A stretch of DNA of 64,000 nucleotides from Dendrolimus kikuchii (GCA_019925095.2 CM034391.1:4677051-4741050), one strand, 5' to 3'. Counted from the stretch's first letter, positions 39,529 through 51,792 are shown. Numbers and translations are program-made. The notes: a model not told the origin generated them from the sequence alone.

Positions 39529-40943
39529 ATAATACTTAAATTGACAATTGTTTTAGGATTCTAGTAGCTCGTAGTATTGAAGACCTAATACATCCGACAA
39601 GGCTGTATGGACTAAATTCCTTTGCTTACCGTTGTGGCGAATTTAAAAACAATCTGTTTCCAACTAAAGCATTATATATTCTTCTTAATATTTTGGTTAT
39701 AATTTTGTATTTTAATCATCTAAAGCCTGATTTCTAACAAAGCAAAAAATTGTTCAAAATACATTCGCCTTCTTTTCAAAACATATATAGTTCTCACTAT
39801 TGTTATAGTCATTATAAGTTTTATTGTGATTTTAATCGTTTAATTCAATTAATCTATATCATATAATCATCTTTAAGACGAATATTGTTGTTATCTTGTT
39901 GGTACTTATTTTGTCTTTTAATATTGCAACAACAACTGTATTTATATTTTTATTAGGCATCAACCACATACCTACAATTTGGCTGAAACTTCCATTACTT
40001 AGATCTGACTTTCGTCGAGTGCATATTTGCTTGAAGATTACTTAATTTTTAATAAGTACTGGATGGTGACTAGGCAAAAAAAACCTGCAAACCCATGTTT
40101 AAAGGGAAGAAGAGGTCCATAATTATGCAATGATATAAACATAAGACATAAAGATGACACCTGCCCATGCTGGAAGATATGTACGTCGCGATCTTGCAAC
40201 GCAACGATTATTTATCTGATTAAGAAAATAATTCAGATGTGGACGGAACCTAATGCTGTTGCAAATCGTTCATAAATATCTCAAAGTAATATATGTACTT
40301 ATTAAAACAAGCTTCCGTAGAAAAGTAAATTCAACAATTACATTAGGATTGTTTACAAAACCCGGATGATGGTATATTCCCACAAGTATAGGCCTACACA
40401 GTCAAGTGGGTATGTAGACCATGTCTGTTCCCATGAGACCATTCTCAGCTATAGGGACAGTTAGGGCACGAGCACGACCGTTGTCTGGCACACTTGGCTA
40501 ACGCCATCTTGTTGGTATTCCGCGATGTGGGTAGTGATTTATTTTATGCAGTTGTACATCATTTCTCGCATCACACAATTCCCGTTTGAATTTGCAGTGC
40601 TCGCACGAATCAACGGATTTTTCTATTATTTGTGCCATCAGGGTCGTATTTTTCATTCGTCAAATAAAAGTTATCTGTCAACTAAATTATGTCTCGATTA
40701 AATATAAAAGTAAAACTATTGAGTAAGTAAAGTTGGCCACAATTGCAGACAAAGGAATCAGACCCATCGTGCATCATATAGCCTCGACTGATGTATTCAG
40801 TATAGCTCAGCAAAATTGTAGTTTCTTTGACTAACGCCTTGATAGATAGATTATAGATATTCGCAATTGTAACAATTTCAAATGACAAATTATCACATTT
40901 GGCTATAAGGCAGTAGGTGCTGTGTATAAAATTTTATTCATTA
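39529..40943. other. AT-rich intergenic, nothing defended
   Basis: No gene; only short open frames. Confidence 0.4.
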
Positions 40944-41330
40944 TTAGCTGATCCGGCAAACTTCGTACCGCCTCAGAATCAATAAATAAAAAACTTTGAT
41001 TTCTGAACGACGGGACGAACATCAAACGTTTAACATTCAAAACCAAAAAATGAATTAAACAACTTCACTTTTAAATTTAATTAATTTCTAAACGACAAGA
41101 CGACCATCAAATGTTTGACAGGTAGGAACAGTTTCTAAGGAAAAGCGAAATTGTTGTTTTTACTATATTCCAAGCATTTTTTTCTTATTTACTCACCTTT
41201 TAAACCTTCCCTGGACTTCAACAAATAATTCAAAACCAAAATTAACCAAATCAGGCCAGCCGTTCTCGAGTTTTAGCGAGACTAACGAACAGCAATTGAT
41301 TGGTTTTTATATATATTATATATACAATAA
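40944..41330 (-). mobile_element. Helitron-like element family H2, minus strand
   Basis: It starts TTAGCTGATCCGGCAAACTT (complement of the GTTTGCCGGGTCAACTAGT end) and runs to CAGCCGTTCTCGAGTTTTAG, CGAGACTAACGAACAGCAAT and a TATATA stretch. The inverted counterpart is 51793-52202. Confidence 0.58.
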
Positions 41331-41915
41331 ACGTGTAATAATTGTGAATTGGCTTTAATCACCTACCTACCTAATTTATTTACTACGTTCATAACTCAAA
41401 AAGATGATGCTTGCATTAATGCAATAATTAATCAGTATTATTATGAAGTTAATACCATCATGTGATATTACGTAAAAATGTAATTATTTACACTTCGAGT
41501 CGTTCTGAAGTGTTCATAAAAGTGTAACATTGTAAGTTTACATTGAAAGGCTCTATTTATTTAGCTGTTGTGCTAATTGTTTGCTTTTTCAATGAATTGA
41601 CGTATGTTATTTTAAATTTAAACTCATTTTCGAGTTTATGATTTACTTTAGCTACTTTGATCACTTTATGTCTAAAATATGCGCCACGAAACAAGTCTCA
41701 CGAAAAATAAAGTAACTAAAAGTGTCAGTTACACCATTTAAAGTAGCCAGGAAATGATTTACGGCTTCGAATATGGAATATATAGTTTTTATTAAACAGT
41801 AATTATATACAGCGATGTACGGATAAGCAGATAACTACTTTAGCAGGATTATGTACGGCGATTGCAGCGCCGCGTTTGCCGAGCTTTTGTGTCGAGTAGT
41901 AGATATATGTTGTTA

Positions 41916-42010
41916 GGAGCCATTCATTAATTACGTAATTAATTTAGAGTTTGACGATTTTTGACCACCTCCCGGCCCCCTCCTTCTTCTTACGTAAGAT
42001 TCAATCTCGT
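41916..42010. mobile_element. End of a TTAGG-GCC MITE, related to 1907-2208
   Basis: TTAGGAGCCATTCATTAATT(ACGTAATT), followed by a C-rich block CCACCTCCCGGCCCCCTCCT and TTACGTAAG. The same order (terminal motif, T-rich spacer, CCCCCTTC) occurs at 1907-1960. A partner end may lie near 42480-42530 (ATTACGTAAGAATGGG, CCCCGCCCCCTC), with other insertions between. Confidence 0.4.
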
Positions 42011-42038
42011 TTTTCCGAATAATGAAACGTTATTAGAA

Positions 42039-42103
42039 AAGGTGCCTACCCCGCAAGGGAACTGGCGTGAAGTTATGTATGTATGTATGTATGTATTAGA
42101 AAA
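42039..42103 (+). mobile_element. LINE 3' tail
   Basis: GTGCCTACCCCGCAAGGGAA CTGGCGTGAAG then TATGTATG repeats: the last ~30 bp of the family seen at 9029, 13862 and 15472, with its tail. A very short 5'-truncated insertion. Confidence 0.65.
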
Positions 42104-42242
42104 GGATCAATTACACTAAAATTCAGTTTAACGTAAATCAAAGATTGTTATTCTAAAAACAAGTCAAATAAGATATAAATCGAAGTGCACATTATAAAAC
42201 GAAGAAACCATTCAGCATCCGAAATAATAATAAATCGGCTGA

Positions 42243-42452
42243 CAAACACACATATATCCCCAAATTAAACAAGTTACGCTTATTTATGGGTAATATACAA
42301 CGGACTATTCTGGGGCTGATCGCAGACCATAGTAAATAACGGAGAAAATTCGTTTCGGAAATTTACCATAACAGGAATCGAACCCGAAGCCTCTGCGTTG
42401 CAGTGAGGTAAACCGTCAAAAGATTAGCCCACTCAACCACAGAGGCCGACGA
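42243..42452 (-). mobile_element. tRNA-derived SINE family T1
   Basis: On the minus strand it begins GTCGGCCTCTGTGGTTGAGT GGGCT (A box TGGTTGAGTGG) and has a perfect B box GGGTTCGATTCC (about 42369-42380), the internal RNA polymerase III promoter. The body (TTATTTACTATGGTCTGCG, ATCAGCCCCAGAATAGTCCG) matches 23744-23915. Confidence 0.78.
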
Positions 42453-42540
42453 AATAGAAATACAGTTCTAATATTAAATTTCGACTTGTAAAATATTACG
42501 TAAGAATGGGTTTTACTCCCCGCCCCCTCAGATAGACATA

Positions 42541-42660
42541 GACAACACTTTATTGTTCACCAAAACAAAAATTGCAGAAATGCACAACAAGACAGTAGTT
42601 ACTTGGTAAAACAAAAGGCGGCCTTATCGCAAAAAGCTATCTCTTCCAGGCAACCTGACT
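42541..42660 (-). mobile_element. CR1-like LINE 3' UTR fragment
   Basis: Plus strand: CAACACTTTATTGTTCACCA, AGGCGGCCTTATCGCAAAAA, GCTATCTCTTCCAGGCAACC. This is the complement of the tail at 37210-37315 (GGAAGAGATCGC, AGCGATAAGACCGCC, AATAAAGTG). Confidence 0.62.
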
Positions 42661-42934
42661 CAAAGTAAATTCTTAAATTATCTGTAATTATTTTGCAACA
42701 AATAAAAAAATATATAAAGATAATTGCATGTATAGATTTTTCTAACGCCTTCCTCCTCGGGACCCTTAGGTGATTAATTAATAGCTCCTTGGTAGTATGT
42801 ACGTATAAAAAATATCGACTAGTAGAGTAGATGACATTCAAATCGACTGAGATACACTTCATCGTCTTACAAAATGCCGAAGCCACCATTATGACGTCAT
42901 TTCTAGAATGAGTAAAATAGCGTATTGATTATTG

Positions 42935-43240
42935 TTTTTTTTTATTGCAGGAGATCAGCAGACGGGCAGACGGCCCACTAGATGGAAAGCGGTTACATCG
43001 CCTATGGACATTTGCAACACCAAAGTTGCTACAAATGCGCTGCTGCTCTCTTAAGGGAAACTGGAACCTGGTCACTAATGCCGGACCACAACACAAGGTT
43101 GTTATGGCGACATACTCTAGACCAGGGGTGGTAGCCATCCAGTCGGGCGAATGCCCTACGGCTGTGGGTTGTTTAGTCGGCTCTTACGACAGGCCGCCCG
43201 GCCGCAGGAAATTGTATTCTTTCTCCGTTCTTGCACGGAT
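42935..43240 (-). mobile_element. SINE-like family A, full copy with 5-bp and 10-bp losses
   Basis: T-tract, then TTGCAGGAGATCAGCAGACG to CGTTCTTGCACGGAT. Small deletions (GGTTACATCGCC instead of GGTTACCATCGCC; CCTACGGCTGTGGG instead of CCTACCACCTGGCTGTGGG) break the family ORF. Confidence 0.82.
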
Positions 43241-44111
43241 AAACAATAATTAAATTATTTTTATCATATGATATGATGACAGGGTTTATATACGCCCGTT
43301 CTTTTATATGAACATTGTCTCAGAATTTATTGTGATAGTGTCAACTACCCCATTATGTATCTGGCCACGTCTATAAGGGTTTTAGTTCTAGTAAGTTTGG
43401 TGAAATAATTAACTACATTACTAATGCTAATGTAAGTTTGGCCTAAGGTATTGGGACATAAGCCTTGGCGTTGCAATCAATGCCCCCTTCCCTACTTACA
43501 TAGATGTCTAAGTGTTTTTCAATGTAATACTTATGCATAAAAATAATACTTTATTGTTTAATTACAAACCATTTATCATATACATTATAAGTACATTGTC
43601 CTCCAATACGATTAGAACATAGATCGTTGGTACTCCACGTGTTATGTAGACAGTCACTTCGAAGTGTATGCCATCTCTTGCATAATAAAAATATGCTGCT
43701 AAATATATCCATTTATCGCAGAAGTACGATGGCCGACTTGCCAATTAGATGCGTTGTTTATATGTCTGGTTTATTGTTATGTTTTAGTAACATTGTAGCA
43801 GTAATCGTGCGTAGAATTACGAGCGTTGTTTTGCATAGCTCTTGATTAGGTGGGTGACCGTCGTATTCCAATAATTATAATATTTTTTTTAGAGATGGGT
43901 TCGCAAACTTGCTAACTCAGCTTTAGATAGAGATACCACTTTATTATACAATGTACTATATACGGTTGCGTTCTCGCTAAAAACAATTTCTTTACCTAGT
44001 TTTAAAAAGAAGAAGACGGAGTACATGGTTGCTGTATGACCTTCTTGACGCGAACACAGCAGCCTCAAAATAAACATTCATATAATAGATTAAGGAGAAA
44101 AATATATTAAT
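43241..44111. other. Intergenic, nothing defended
   Basis: No gene. CTTTATT words at 43549 and 43938 could be further old LINE tails on the minus strand. Confidence 0.35.
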
Positions 44112-44341
44112 ACTAGCTTCTGCCCGCGATTTCGTCCGCGTGGACTAGTTAAAACAAACCCCGATACTTCATTAGTGCTCCGCTCCTATTGGTCTTAGCT
44201 TGATGATATATAGCCAATAGCCTTCCTCGATAAATGGGCTATCTAACACTGAAAGAATTTTTCAAATCAGGCCAGTAGTTCCTGAGATTAGCGCGTTCAA
44301 GCAAACAAACAAACTCTTGAGCTTTATATATTAGTATAAGA
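44112..44341 (-). mobile_element. Helitron-like element family H1, minus strand, both ends
   Basis: From ACTAGCTTCTGCCCGCGATT to TTTATATATTAGTATAAGA, i.e. the complement of 20587-21057 with an internal deletion. It shares TATTGGTCTTAGCTTGATGA, CTCGATAAATGGGCTATCTA and GGCCAGTAGTTCCTGAGATT. Confidence 0.65.
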
Positions 44342-44370
44342 TAATAATTTTGATAGCAGAAAAATTCTGT

Positions 44371-44618
44371 ATGCAATTTCCTGCGGTCGGGCGCACAGCC
44401 AGGTAGTATTAGGGTATTTGTTCGTGTGGTTGGCTACCACCAATCGTCTAGAGTATGCCGCTATAACAACCTTGAGTTGTCTTCCGGCATTACTGGCCAG
44501 GTTCCATTCTCCCTCTACGACAGCACCTTTGGTATTACAAATGTCCATAGGCGATGGTAAACACTTGCCATCAATTGGGCCATCTGCCTGTCTGCTGTAC
44601 TCATGCAATGAAAAAATT
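44371..44618 (+). mobile_element. SINE-like family A, deleted copy
   Basis: ATGCAATTTCCTGCGGTCGG, then a jump over the GTCGTAAGAGGCGACTTAAC block, then the body to CTGCTGTACTCATGCAATGA AAAAA. Several internal deletions. Confidence 0.72.
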
Positions 44619-44809
44619 AATGAAATACAAAAGCTACATCATGAAGCCAGTCCTCATCAGAACTCAAAAGGCGCGATAATCTAATAATAAGCGCGGGAAT
44701 CAAAAATCCGCCTGTCAACTGTCATCGTTTGGGGCTGACATTTGACAGATTCAAGCTCACAGATGATACATAAATGACTTCGTTTCCATGAAATAGACGA
44801 ATATAGCCA

Positions 44810-44916
44810 AAAGGGTGGCGCTGCAGTCGCTTTTTTTATAGTGCCACAGTTCAATTCACTAACAAATACATCATCGTCATGACATCGCGAACGAAGTGTC
44901 GCTAGCACATGCTAGT
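44810..44916 (+). mobile_element. Helitron-like 3' end
   Basis: GGGTGGCGCTGCAGTCGCTT, then ACATCGCGAACGAAGTGTCG CTAGCACATGCTAGT. It ends CTAGT at 44916; relative of 9323-9525. Confidence 0.45.
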
Positions 44917-45400
44917 TTAATTTAAATATATTTATAGATCCAAATGAATTAAAAATGAAAATTTTAAGTTTCTTTTCACCCTGTCTTTTGAATATCCTTA
45001 GAACATACACGGAGCTTTGATAGGTTCATTAAAAATATAATAATTGTGTAAATAGGTGCATAATTATGTATTGCCGATTGGCTTGTTCTGTATATTAATA
45101 GTTATCCAATAACTTATTTATTCATGTTCCTTAATATGTTAATGATGTTAATTTACTATATTTATTTTCTTGTCAACGTCATATCGCGCTGACACGTCCT
45201 TAAATACTTGCGCGGGCGCAGGTATTTCAGCGCAAGATAAAAATCGTCATTTTATACCTCATTCAAATATTATTATAATTCATATTCTAATTTTGATTAA
45301 TTTATCGAATATTCAATTATAAATTCAATAATACATGCTGATATACCTTTACTTGTACTTGTAGTGGTTAGTTCGGATTTAATTAGAACACTTAATAATA
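44917..45400. other. AT-rich intergenic with a short hairpin
   Basis: No gene. CTTGCGC...GCGCAAG at 45207-45236 with AAATAC/GTATTT inside forms a small stem. Confidence 0.35.
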
Positions 45401-45535
45401 GCCGTGGTCAAGTGATTAGAGAACTCGCATCCCCAACTTAAGGGCGCAGGTTCGAATCCTGGCCGGAAAAGCAGGCACCTCTAAGCAGTTTACTGACCTA
45501 ATGTGCATATTATTACAATTACCACGTGCTACTTA
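45401..45535 (+). mobile_element. tRNA-derived SINE family T2, partial
   Basis: GCCGTGGTCAAGTGATTAGA (A box) and GGTTCGAATCC at 45449-45459 (perfect B box), then CAGTTTACTGACCTAATGTG and ATTACCACGTGCTA, shared with the fuller copy at 63636. The 3' half is missing. Confidence 0.72.
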
Positions 45536-45572
45536 TTAAATTTAGAGTTGTATTTGAGGTATATTTATATAG

Positions 45573-45795
45573 GACTAGCGATCCCGGAAGCCGTTGTCCT
45601 GCCCTGAAAAAATAAAAATCTAGAACCCGATTCTAGTGCCACCTACCGGTTCCAATTGTGAATCTGAACCATCCGTGGACCCACTCAAACACACAAAAAA
45701 ATCCATCAAAATCGGTAGTCGTTATTAAGTTATGCTATATGTAAGCTCACTGGCATACAGACATTGTTACGTTTCATTTTTATTTGTATAGATAG
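45573..45795 (-). mobile_element. Helitron-like element, minus strand
   Basis: It starts ACTAGCGATCCCGGAAGCCG and carries TAGTGCCACCTACCGGTTCC, AAAATCGGTAGTCGTTATTA. It is related to the complement of 5440-5629 (GGTAGGTGGCGCTGCA, GACCGATTTTAATC). Confidence 0.52.
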
Positions 45796-46242
45796 ATTGT
45801 ATGCAGTTAGACTATCCAAAGCTAAGCTAAGTTACTATCTTTATAAACAGTCGAGTAATCTACGTGGCAAAGTATGCAGTCGTGTAGTAATAACTTCATG
45901 CTAACTGATCTATTTAATATTGATATGGGAGAAGATTACTAGAAATTACAATAACCCAGTACAAAAGTAGGAATAGCCTAGTTCAAGAGCTGACTTTTTA
46001 ATCATATAAGATGTATACGTACGAGGATTCTTGTGCATTTTGCTTATTTGATGTATATAATATAATGTACGAGAATAAAGTTGGTGTGGTGTTTAAAATA
46101 AAGGAGAATAAATTAATCTCTTGTTTCACTATTAATTACATGAGGAGCACATCCGGTTGACAAAATGGCGGAGTAATAGTAGAATTTGCCACAAAGGCAG
46201 GCAAAGGTATCTTAGTCCATATAGTCAATTCTGATGTATGAG
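45796..46242. other. AT-rich intergenic, nothing seen
   Basis: No gene or shared repeat noticed. Confidence 0.4.
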
Positions 46243-46472
46243 TCTTCGTGTAGGCTACAACTGAGGCCACTCAACAGAGTTCTTGTAAAAACTCGAAAGG
46301 CCACATTTGACTATACAGTTCACATTTCTCACAAGAAACACATAATTACTACTCAAAAACTATTAATAAAAATATTCCTACAACTATTGTTCATTTTAGA
46401 GTAATTTTACACATTTGTTGAAAAAGTTTCACCACATCACAACGTCCTCTTTCAGTTCCCGCCAAAAACTCC
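46243..46472 (-). mobile_element. Repeat family B, truncated copy
   Basis: It starts within the family at GTAGGCTACAACTGAGGCCA and runs to TTCAGTTCCCGCCAAAAACT. The TTATGGCTTGGC end is absent. Confidence 0.62.
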
Positions 46473-47129
46473 AAAATGGCGGAGAACAGAGAGTGAAACG
46501 AAGGAATATCCGAAATGTTTGGATACGTTGAGAAGTCTATATTTTATGTTTGAATACGACAGGTGCTTAACGTTTTTTTTAATTAGCCAACTTATTTGGT
46601 GTTTTGCAACATTTTTCGTATTTATCAGCGAGTATTTTTCATTTACTCTTTGACGAGTCTTACTGTACTCAAACGTAGCAAAATACAAGTATTAATTTAC
46701 TATTCTCGTGTAACCGAGCAATTATGGAGCAATTAATTGCGCCACTCGACGCACATGATATACTGTTTCTTTTTATTCCTTTTTACATACTATGATTGAA
46801 GCTTATCTTGTTCGCTGACTCATTAAATGTAAACAAACAATTTGTATGCATTAAACAGTAGTCTTGTCATGTGTGTTTAATTATAAGAAGACTTATTTTA
46901 ATATTACTTAATTAAAGATTCTCTTAGTCATCATCATTAGTCAAGAAAAATAAATATATTGTTAGATGTTACAGGCCACTTCGTCTGCATTTTTTTTACA
47001 CTATACATTATAGGTGCATGTAAACAATACCTCATTTATTTATCTAGACCCTGTCCAGGAATGATTTTGCAAAAATGCTGAAACACTATTTCTTATCAAA
47101 AGTATTTACTTGGTCTAGTATAGTACAGA
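46473..47129. other. AT-rich intergenic, nothing defended
   Basis: No gene. A 78-codon minus-strand frame (46688-46452) lacks coding character. Confidence 0.35.
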
Positions 47130-47294
47130 ATAACATAACAACCTTGAGTTGTGTTCCGGCATGAGTGGCCGGGTTTCAGTCCATTCAAGGCCGGCAACAT
47201 TTTGTAGTTGCAAATATCCATAGGCGATGGAACCACTTTTCATCATGTGGGCCGCCAACGTATCTGCTATACTACAGCAATACAAAAATAAAAT
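47130..47294 (+). mobile_element. SINE-like family A, 5'-truncated degenerate copy
   Basis: AACATAACAACCTTGAGTTG TGTTCCGGCATGAGTGGCCG, then TCCATAGGCGATGGAACCAC to GCAATACAAAAATAAAATAA. About half the element remains, with the A-rich tail. Confidence 0.68.
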
Positions 47295-47749
47295 AATCTA
47301 GATCGTAGTCAAACGCAAACCTACACTACTATAAAAAAAAGATAATTTAGGTCTGGTAGAAATATGAAAGTAAGATAAACGCAGTTAATATGAGAACTTT
47401 GAGAAGTATATTTAAGAATGTAAGGGAATAACACATCTGGTCACACACTTAATGTATGTCTATCTCTATTGATGATATACGTAGCTGTATCGCAGTTGTA
47501 ACGAGCGTCTTACTCAACAGTACCAGGTTCAATTATATGCGGGGATTAAGTGACGACGTTTATTACTGGTAAATACTTTGATTTATCACTTTTGAATAGA
47601 GAATGGCTATTGACTTTAAGAATCTCAGCCGGCAGAATATCGGGGTTGGATATCGCGGACACTGAGTAGCGTGTTGACTCGATGGTGATTTTGCTGCCTC
47701 TCTCCTAAATGCCGCGGGCGTCCTTGGCTGCTGCTTGGCTTGGTGTGTG
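47295..47749. other. Intergenic, nothing defended
   Basis: A weak tRNA-like stretch near 47475-47545 (CAGGTTCAATTATATGCGGG) may be a decayed SINE head. Confidence 0.25.
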
Positions 47750-48083
47750 TTTTTTTTTATTTATTTTTTTATTTTTATTTTTATTGCATGAGTTCAGCAG
47801 ACAGGTAGACGGTCCACTTCATGGAAAGCGGTTACCATCGCCTATGGACATTTGCAATACCAAAGGTGCTACAAATGCGCTGCTGCTCTCTTAAGGGAAC
47901 TGGAACCTGGTCACTAATGCCGGAACACAACTCAAGGTTGTTATGGCGACATGCTTTAGACCAGGGGTGGTAGCCATCCAGTCAGGCAAATGCCCTACCA
48001 CCTGGCTGTGGGTTGTTAAGTCGCCTCTTACGACAGGCCGCCCGGCAGCAGGAAATTGTATTCTTTCTCTGTCCTGCACGGAT
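47750..48083 (-). mobile_element. SINE-like family A, full copy with target duplication
   Basis: A long T-rich tract, TTGCATGAGTTCAGCAGACA to CTCTGTCCTGCACGGAT. GTGTGTT lies immediately before (47744-47750) and just after (about 48087-48093) the element. One base is lost in CTTAAGGGAACTGG relative to the other copies. Confidence 0.84.
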
Positions 48084-48451
48084 AATAGTGTGTTCGTCGT
48101 TCTACTGGACCGCACTTGCAGCAGTGCCGCCTTCAGTATGTTGCTGTGGAGAATGATAATGGTATGATCATGATTAAATGGGGGCTGTCTGTAATGACAA
48201 AAGTTGAAAAAGGAATGTTAAAGCGGTTTGAGTACGTAGAGAGAATGAATGAGAGCATAATCACAAAATAAGTATATGACGGCAATGTGACTTGTTAAGT
48301 CGGTGCTGGTAGACCGCGACGTACTCACCATGGTCAAATTGAAGATATGTATTTTGAAGAAAGGTCAGGTAAAAAGCACTTTAAATATAAAGTGATTACT
48401 GAGAGAGTAGATGAAGCGAAAAGTGTTTGCTAGGATCGTAGCAAGTTTATA

Positions 48452-48515
48452 ACCATCGTCTCTGCATACCCCAATGGGAAACAGGTGTGACAATATGCAT
48501 GTTATGTGTGATAGG
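48452..48515 (+). mobile_element. RTE-like LINE 3' tail
   Basis: CCATCGTCTCTGCATACCCC AATGGGAAACAGGTGTG then a TATGCATG stretch. The same phrase is at 49085 (CTCTGCCTACCCCAATGGGA). Confidence 0.45.
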
Positions 48516-48589
48516 CATTCGTGGAAGTCACAACCATAAGATTTGACATATAAGTACATACACTGAATCACTCAAGCGGCGCAAATATG

Positions 48590-48840
48590 CAACCCTCAGT
48601 GAGGTTTGTGCCGTTTGTTAAAACGCTTGGACCGTGGGGTCCTGATGCCATGAGCCTCTACCAAAATTTATCAAAACGACTCATTGCCTCTTCCGGTGAT
48701 CAGAAGGCTGGTGCTTACCTCGGGCAACGGATCAGTATGGTGATCTAGCGAGGAAACGTAGCCAGCCTTCTGGGCACCTTACCCATAGAAGACGGTGACT
48801 TAGGCTCAGCATTCTATTTATAGTCTTGAGGGACTATGGG
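48590..48840 (+). pseudogene. Decayed retroelement-type ORF fragment
   Basis: One frame reads FVPFVKTLGPWGPDAMSLYQ, NLSKRLIASSGDQKAGAYLG, QRISMVI, then a stop at the next codon, then RGNVASLLGTLP. I recall this block from transposon polyproteins in invertebrate genomes but cannot name the family. It has a stop codon and both ends are missing. Confidence 0.45.
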
Positions 48841-49075
48841 TAGAATACAATACAAATAAGTTAAATTTTCTTTTATTGGATTCGATTATATGCAATTTTA
48901 TAATTGTTTTGTGAATAAAGATGTAAATAAATTAAATAATATAAAAAAATACATTAGATAGTACATACAGACTATAGTATAATGTACATGCCCTCGATAA
49001 CGATGATGAATGAAGAATAAGTTTTATTTTGTAAAATGAAATAGATCTTGTGAAATACGGATATGAAAGTACACG

Positions 49076-49140
49076 AACGAGATCCACCGTCTCTGCCTAC
49101 CCCAATGGGAAACGGGCGTGTCAATTATACATGCGTGTAT
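49076..49140 (+). mobile_element. RTE-like LINE 3' tail
   Basis: GATCCACCGTCTCTGCCTAC CCCAATGGGAAACGGGCGTG, then a TACATGCGTG stretch. Second copy of the tail at 48452. Confidence 0.45.
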
Positions 49141-50060
49141 AATCTAGAAACGATAAATTAATAAAAAATACGATATTGAGTTTGAAGAAATTTCTGCAAG
49201 TGATTTAGTATTGAAATTTCATCGCTCAAAAGAGCTCTGGTCATTACGCAATGTTCTAAAGTGATCATAATGTTTGTTTTGATGTCTATTTAAAAGTCGC
49301 CTCGGCCGAGAACTCGTGCGAAGTGATAACTGACTTTTGGCACATTATTTTCCCTCCTGGTGACGTCGTAGGACGAAGGTTGAATGAACCGGGATGTGGT
49401 CTCATTAGGCGCGATTAATTAATACGGTATATGAGGTGCGATATACACTAACGTAGTTAATAGTTAGCATGTTATTCTTTAACGCTATAAATAAGATGTA
49501 TATGCATTACTGACATTAACGCGTGCGAAAATAAAAATATTCAAAACTATTATTTGTTACATAAATATCCATAGCATTTTCTTGGTCTTCTCGATGCTAA
49601 AGATAATCAAGACTAGGTTTTATGGTTAATAAGTACGATTATTTTTCATTTTGTTATTACCAATACTGCAGGGACCATAATGTCAGAGTTAGGGCTAATT
49701 ATTCAAAAATTAGATAAAAGTTACACATAGGATAAAATAGAATAGGAACAAATTGAATATAATAGTTAAATTAATAGAATAGCACAATGCTTGTATGTTT
49801 ATATTTAGACAGGTTATACAAAACTTATTTTAATAAATGAATAATTTTTACTCAATAATTAAATAATAGCACTAAATTTTCCACGATAAAATGAAATAAT
49901 AATCGCATTTAATAACCTTTAAAAATTAATTTATGATAATCTGGTTCCATTTTGCATAGATTGACTGACCTGCCAAACAGCCAACATAATAATATATGAA
50001 ATGTGTAGAAAAGATAGAGGTCTCTGACATTCAATGTGATAATACATAGAAAGGACCAAA
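49141..50060. other. AT-rich intergenic, nothing seen
   Basis: No gene found on either strand. Confidence 0.4.
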
Positions 50061-50290
50061 TCCTATCCTATAAACATTATAAACGCGAAAGTTTGTAAGA
50101 ATTTATGTATGGATGTATGTTTGTTACTCTCACGTAAAAACTACTGAATGGATTTTGATGTAGCTTTACAGTAATATAGCTTACTCATCAGAATAACACA
50201 CAAGGTAGCATTTATAAATATATAGTGTGAATTATCCAAAATATAACGATTTTCCATCACCACGCGGGTGAAACCGCGGGCGCAGCTAGT
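50061..50290 (+). mobile_element. Helitron-like element, both ends
   Basis: TCCTATCCTATAAACATTAT to GTGAAACCGCGGGCGCAGCTAGT. Before the end, CACCACGCGGGTG is followed by CCGCGGG, giving hairpin potential just upstream of CTAGT as in Helitrons. Confidence 0.66.
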
Positions 50291-51202
50291 ATCTAATAAA
50301 TCTCTCTTTGAAGAAATGTCGTTAAATTTTCATCGAACTTAATTCTGTTGATACGCAATTAATTGTATGAGGTAATTTATGAACTTCTCGATAAAATTCG
50401 TGTTATTACTCATTATAAAGTTAACTAGATTAAAATTAGTTATTATAAAATTAAATACAGTAAGCATCGAATAAATGTATTTGAATTAAATTATAGCAAT
50501 GGAATGATAAGTTACGCGCATTTCTAAAAACTTGCGTCTGAAACAATTTTCTTGTGTAGCTTATTTTAGTTTAACTTATTACTCGCTTTCAAAGAAGCCA
50601 TAACTTTCATTTAGAAATTGCTTCTGGTTACTTTATATTGAAGTAACAATGGAAGTTCTATCTTCGGAACCCATGTCACTATGGTCGGCGTTTTCAACAT
50701 TATCAGTTTACTTCTGAAGATCAAAGGTCGTATTGACTCGATAATGTAGAAGTGATTTTAGACTTTGGGGCTATAGAACAAGGATTATTATTGAGTACGG
50801 TAGCCAGCTTAAAACGGTATTTCTCTCCAATCTACTTTATACTAAAACTTTTGAAGTTGTTTATCGCTTGCAGAATCAAAACGACGATACAAAAAAGTCT
50901 ATGTAAGTAAACAGACATATTACGACGAGAAACCAGTTCTATTTATAGAACGGCAACACGACCTGCTTGCGTAAGTCGGTTGTAGTGAAAAGCTGCCCTG
51001 TGCATACCCGATGGACAGTTGAATGTCGTTAGTGTTTATTTAGATCCGATTACTAATCGTTTGTTTAAATACTAAGTAGAGCTTTCCAAGAGACTGTTCG
51101 TGTACTTTTCATATTCGTACTCCATAAAATCGATTTCATTTTACAACATGAAACTTATTCTTCATTCATCATCGTTTTTGAGGGTATATACTATTATGCC
51201 TA
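50291..51202. other. AT-rich intergenic, nothing defended
   Basis: No gene. GCCCTGTGCATACCCGATGG near 50995 resembles a worn LINE tail. Confidence 0.35.
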
Positions 51203-51511
51203 TTTTTTTTATTGCAGGAGATCAGCAAACAGGCAGACGGCCCCTTGATGGAAGCGGTTACCATCGCCTATGGACATTTACAACAGCAAAGTTGCTACAA
51301 ATGCGCTGCTGCTCTCTTAAGGGAGACTGGAACCTGGTCACTAATACCGGAACACAACTCAAGGTTGTTATGGCGACATACTTTAGACCGGGGGTGGTAG
51401 CCATCCAGTCGGGCAAATACCCTACCACCTGGCTGTGGGTTGTTAAGTCGCCTCTTACGACAGGCCGCCCGGCCGCAGGAAATTGTATTCTTTCTCCGTT
51501 CCAGCACGGAT
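51203..51511 (-). mobile_element. SINE-like family A, full copy with target duplication
   Basis: T-tract, TTGCAGGAGATCAGCAAACA to CGTTCCAGCACGGA. TATGCCT before and TATGTCT after are a 7-bp duplication with one change. It keeps the family ORF (51549-51295 includes it). Confidence 0.86.
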
Positions 51512-51792
51512 ATGTCTAATCTTATACAAAATTTGCCTGTCACATACATAGGTTCATATTATCACAGTAGTAGGCAGATTAAGTGGATTTCCACTGCTAT
51601 CTTAATAATTTCTGCTTCATGTACTTTCAATAATATCATCATAAATACACATCTGTTTTAGGTGCCTGTACTTTATGCTAAATTTTGGTGATTTGGTCAT
51701 AATCTAACTTGTAATAATATCATACAAATATCACCTCTACCATCCACCTTATTGTCATGCAGTATGTTTTGTCAGTATATATCTTATCTTAT

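Noticed and set aside
45401..45475. Possible functional tRNA gene
   Set aside because: Good A and B boxes but no proper acceptor stem, and the downstream body is shared with the SINE at 63636.
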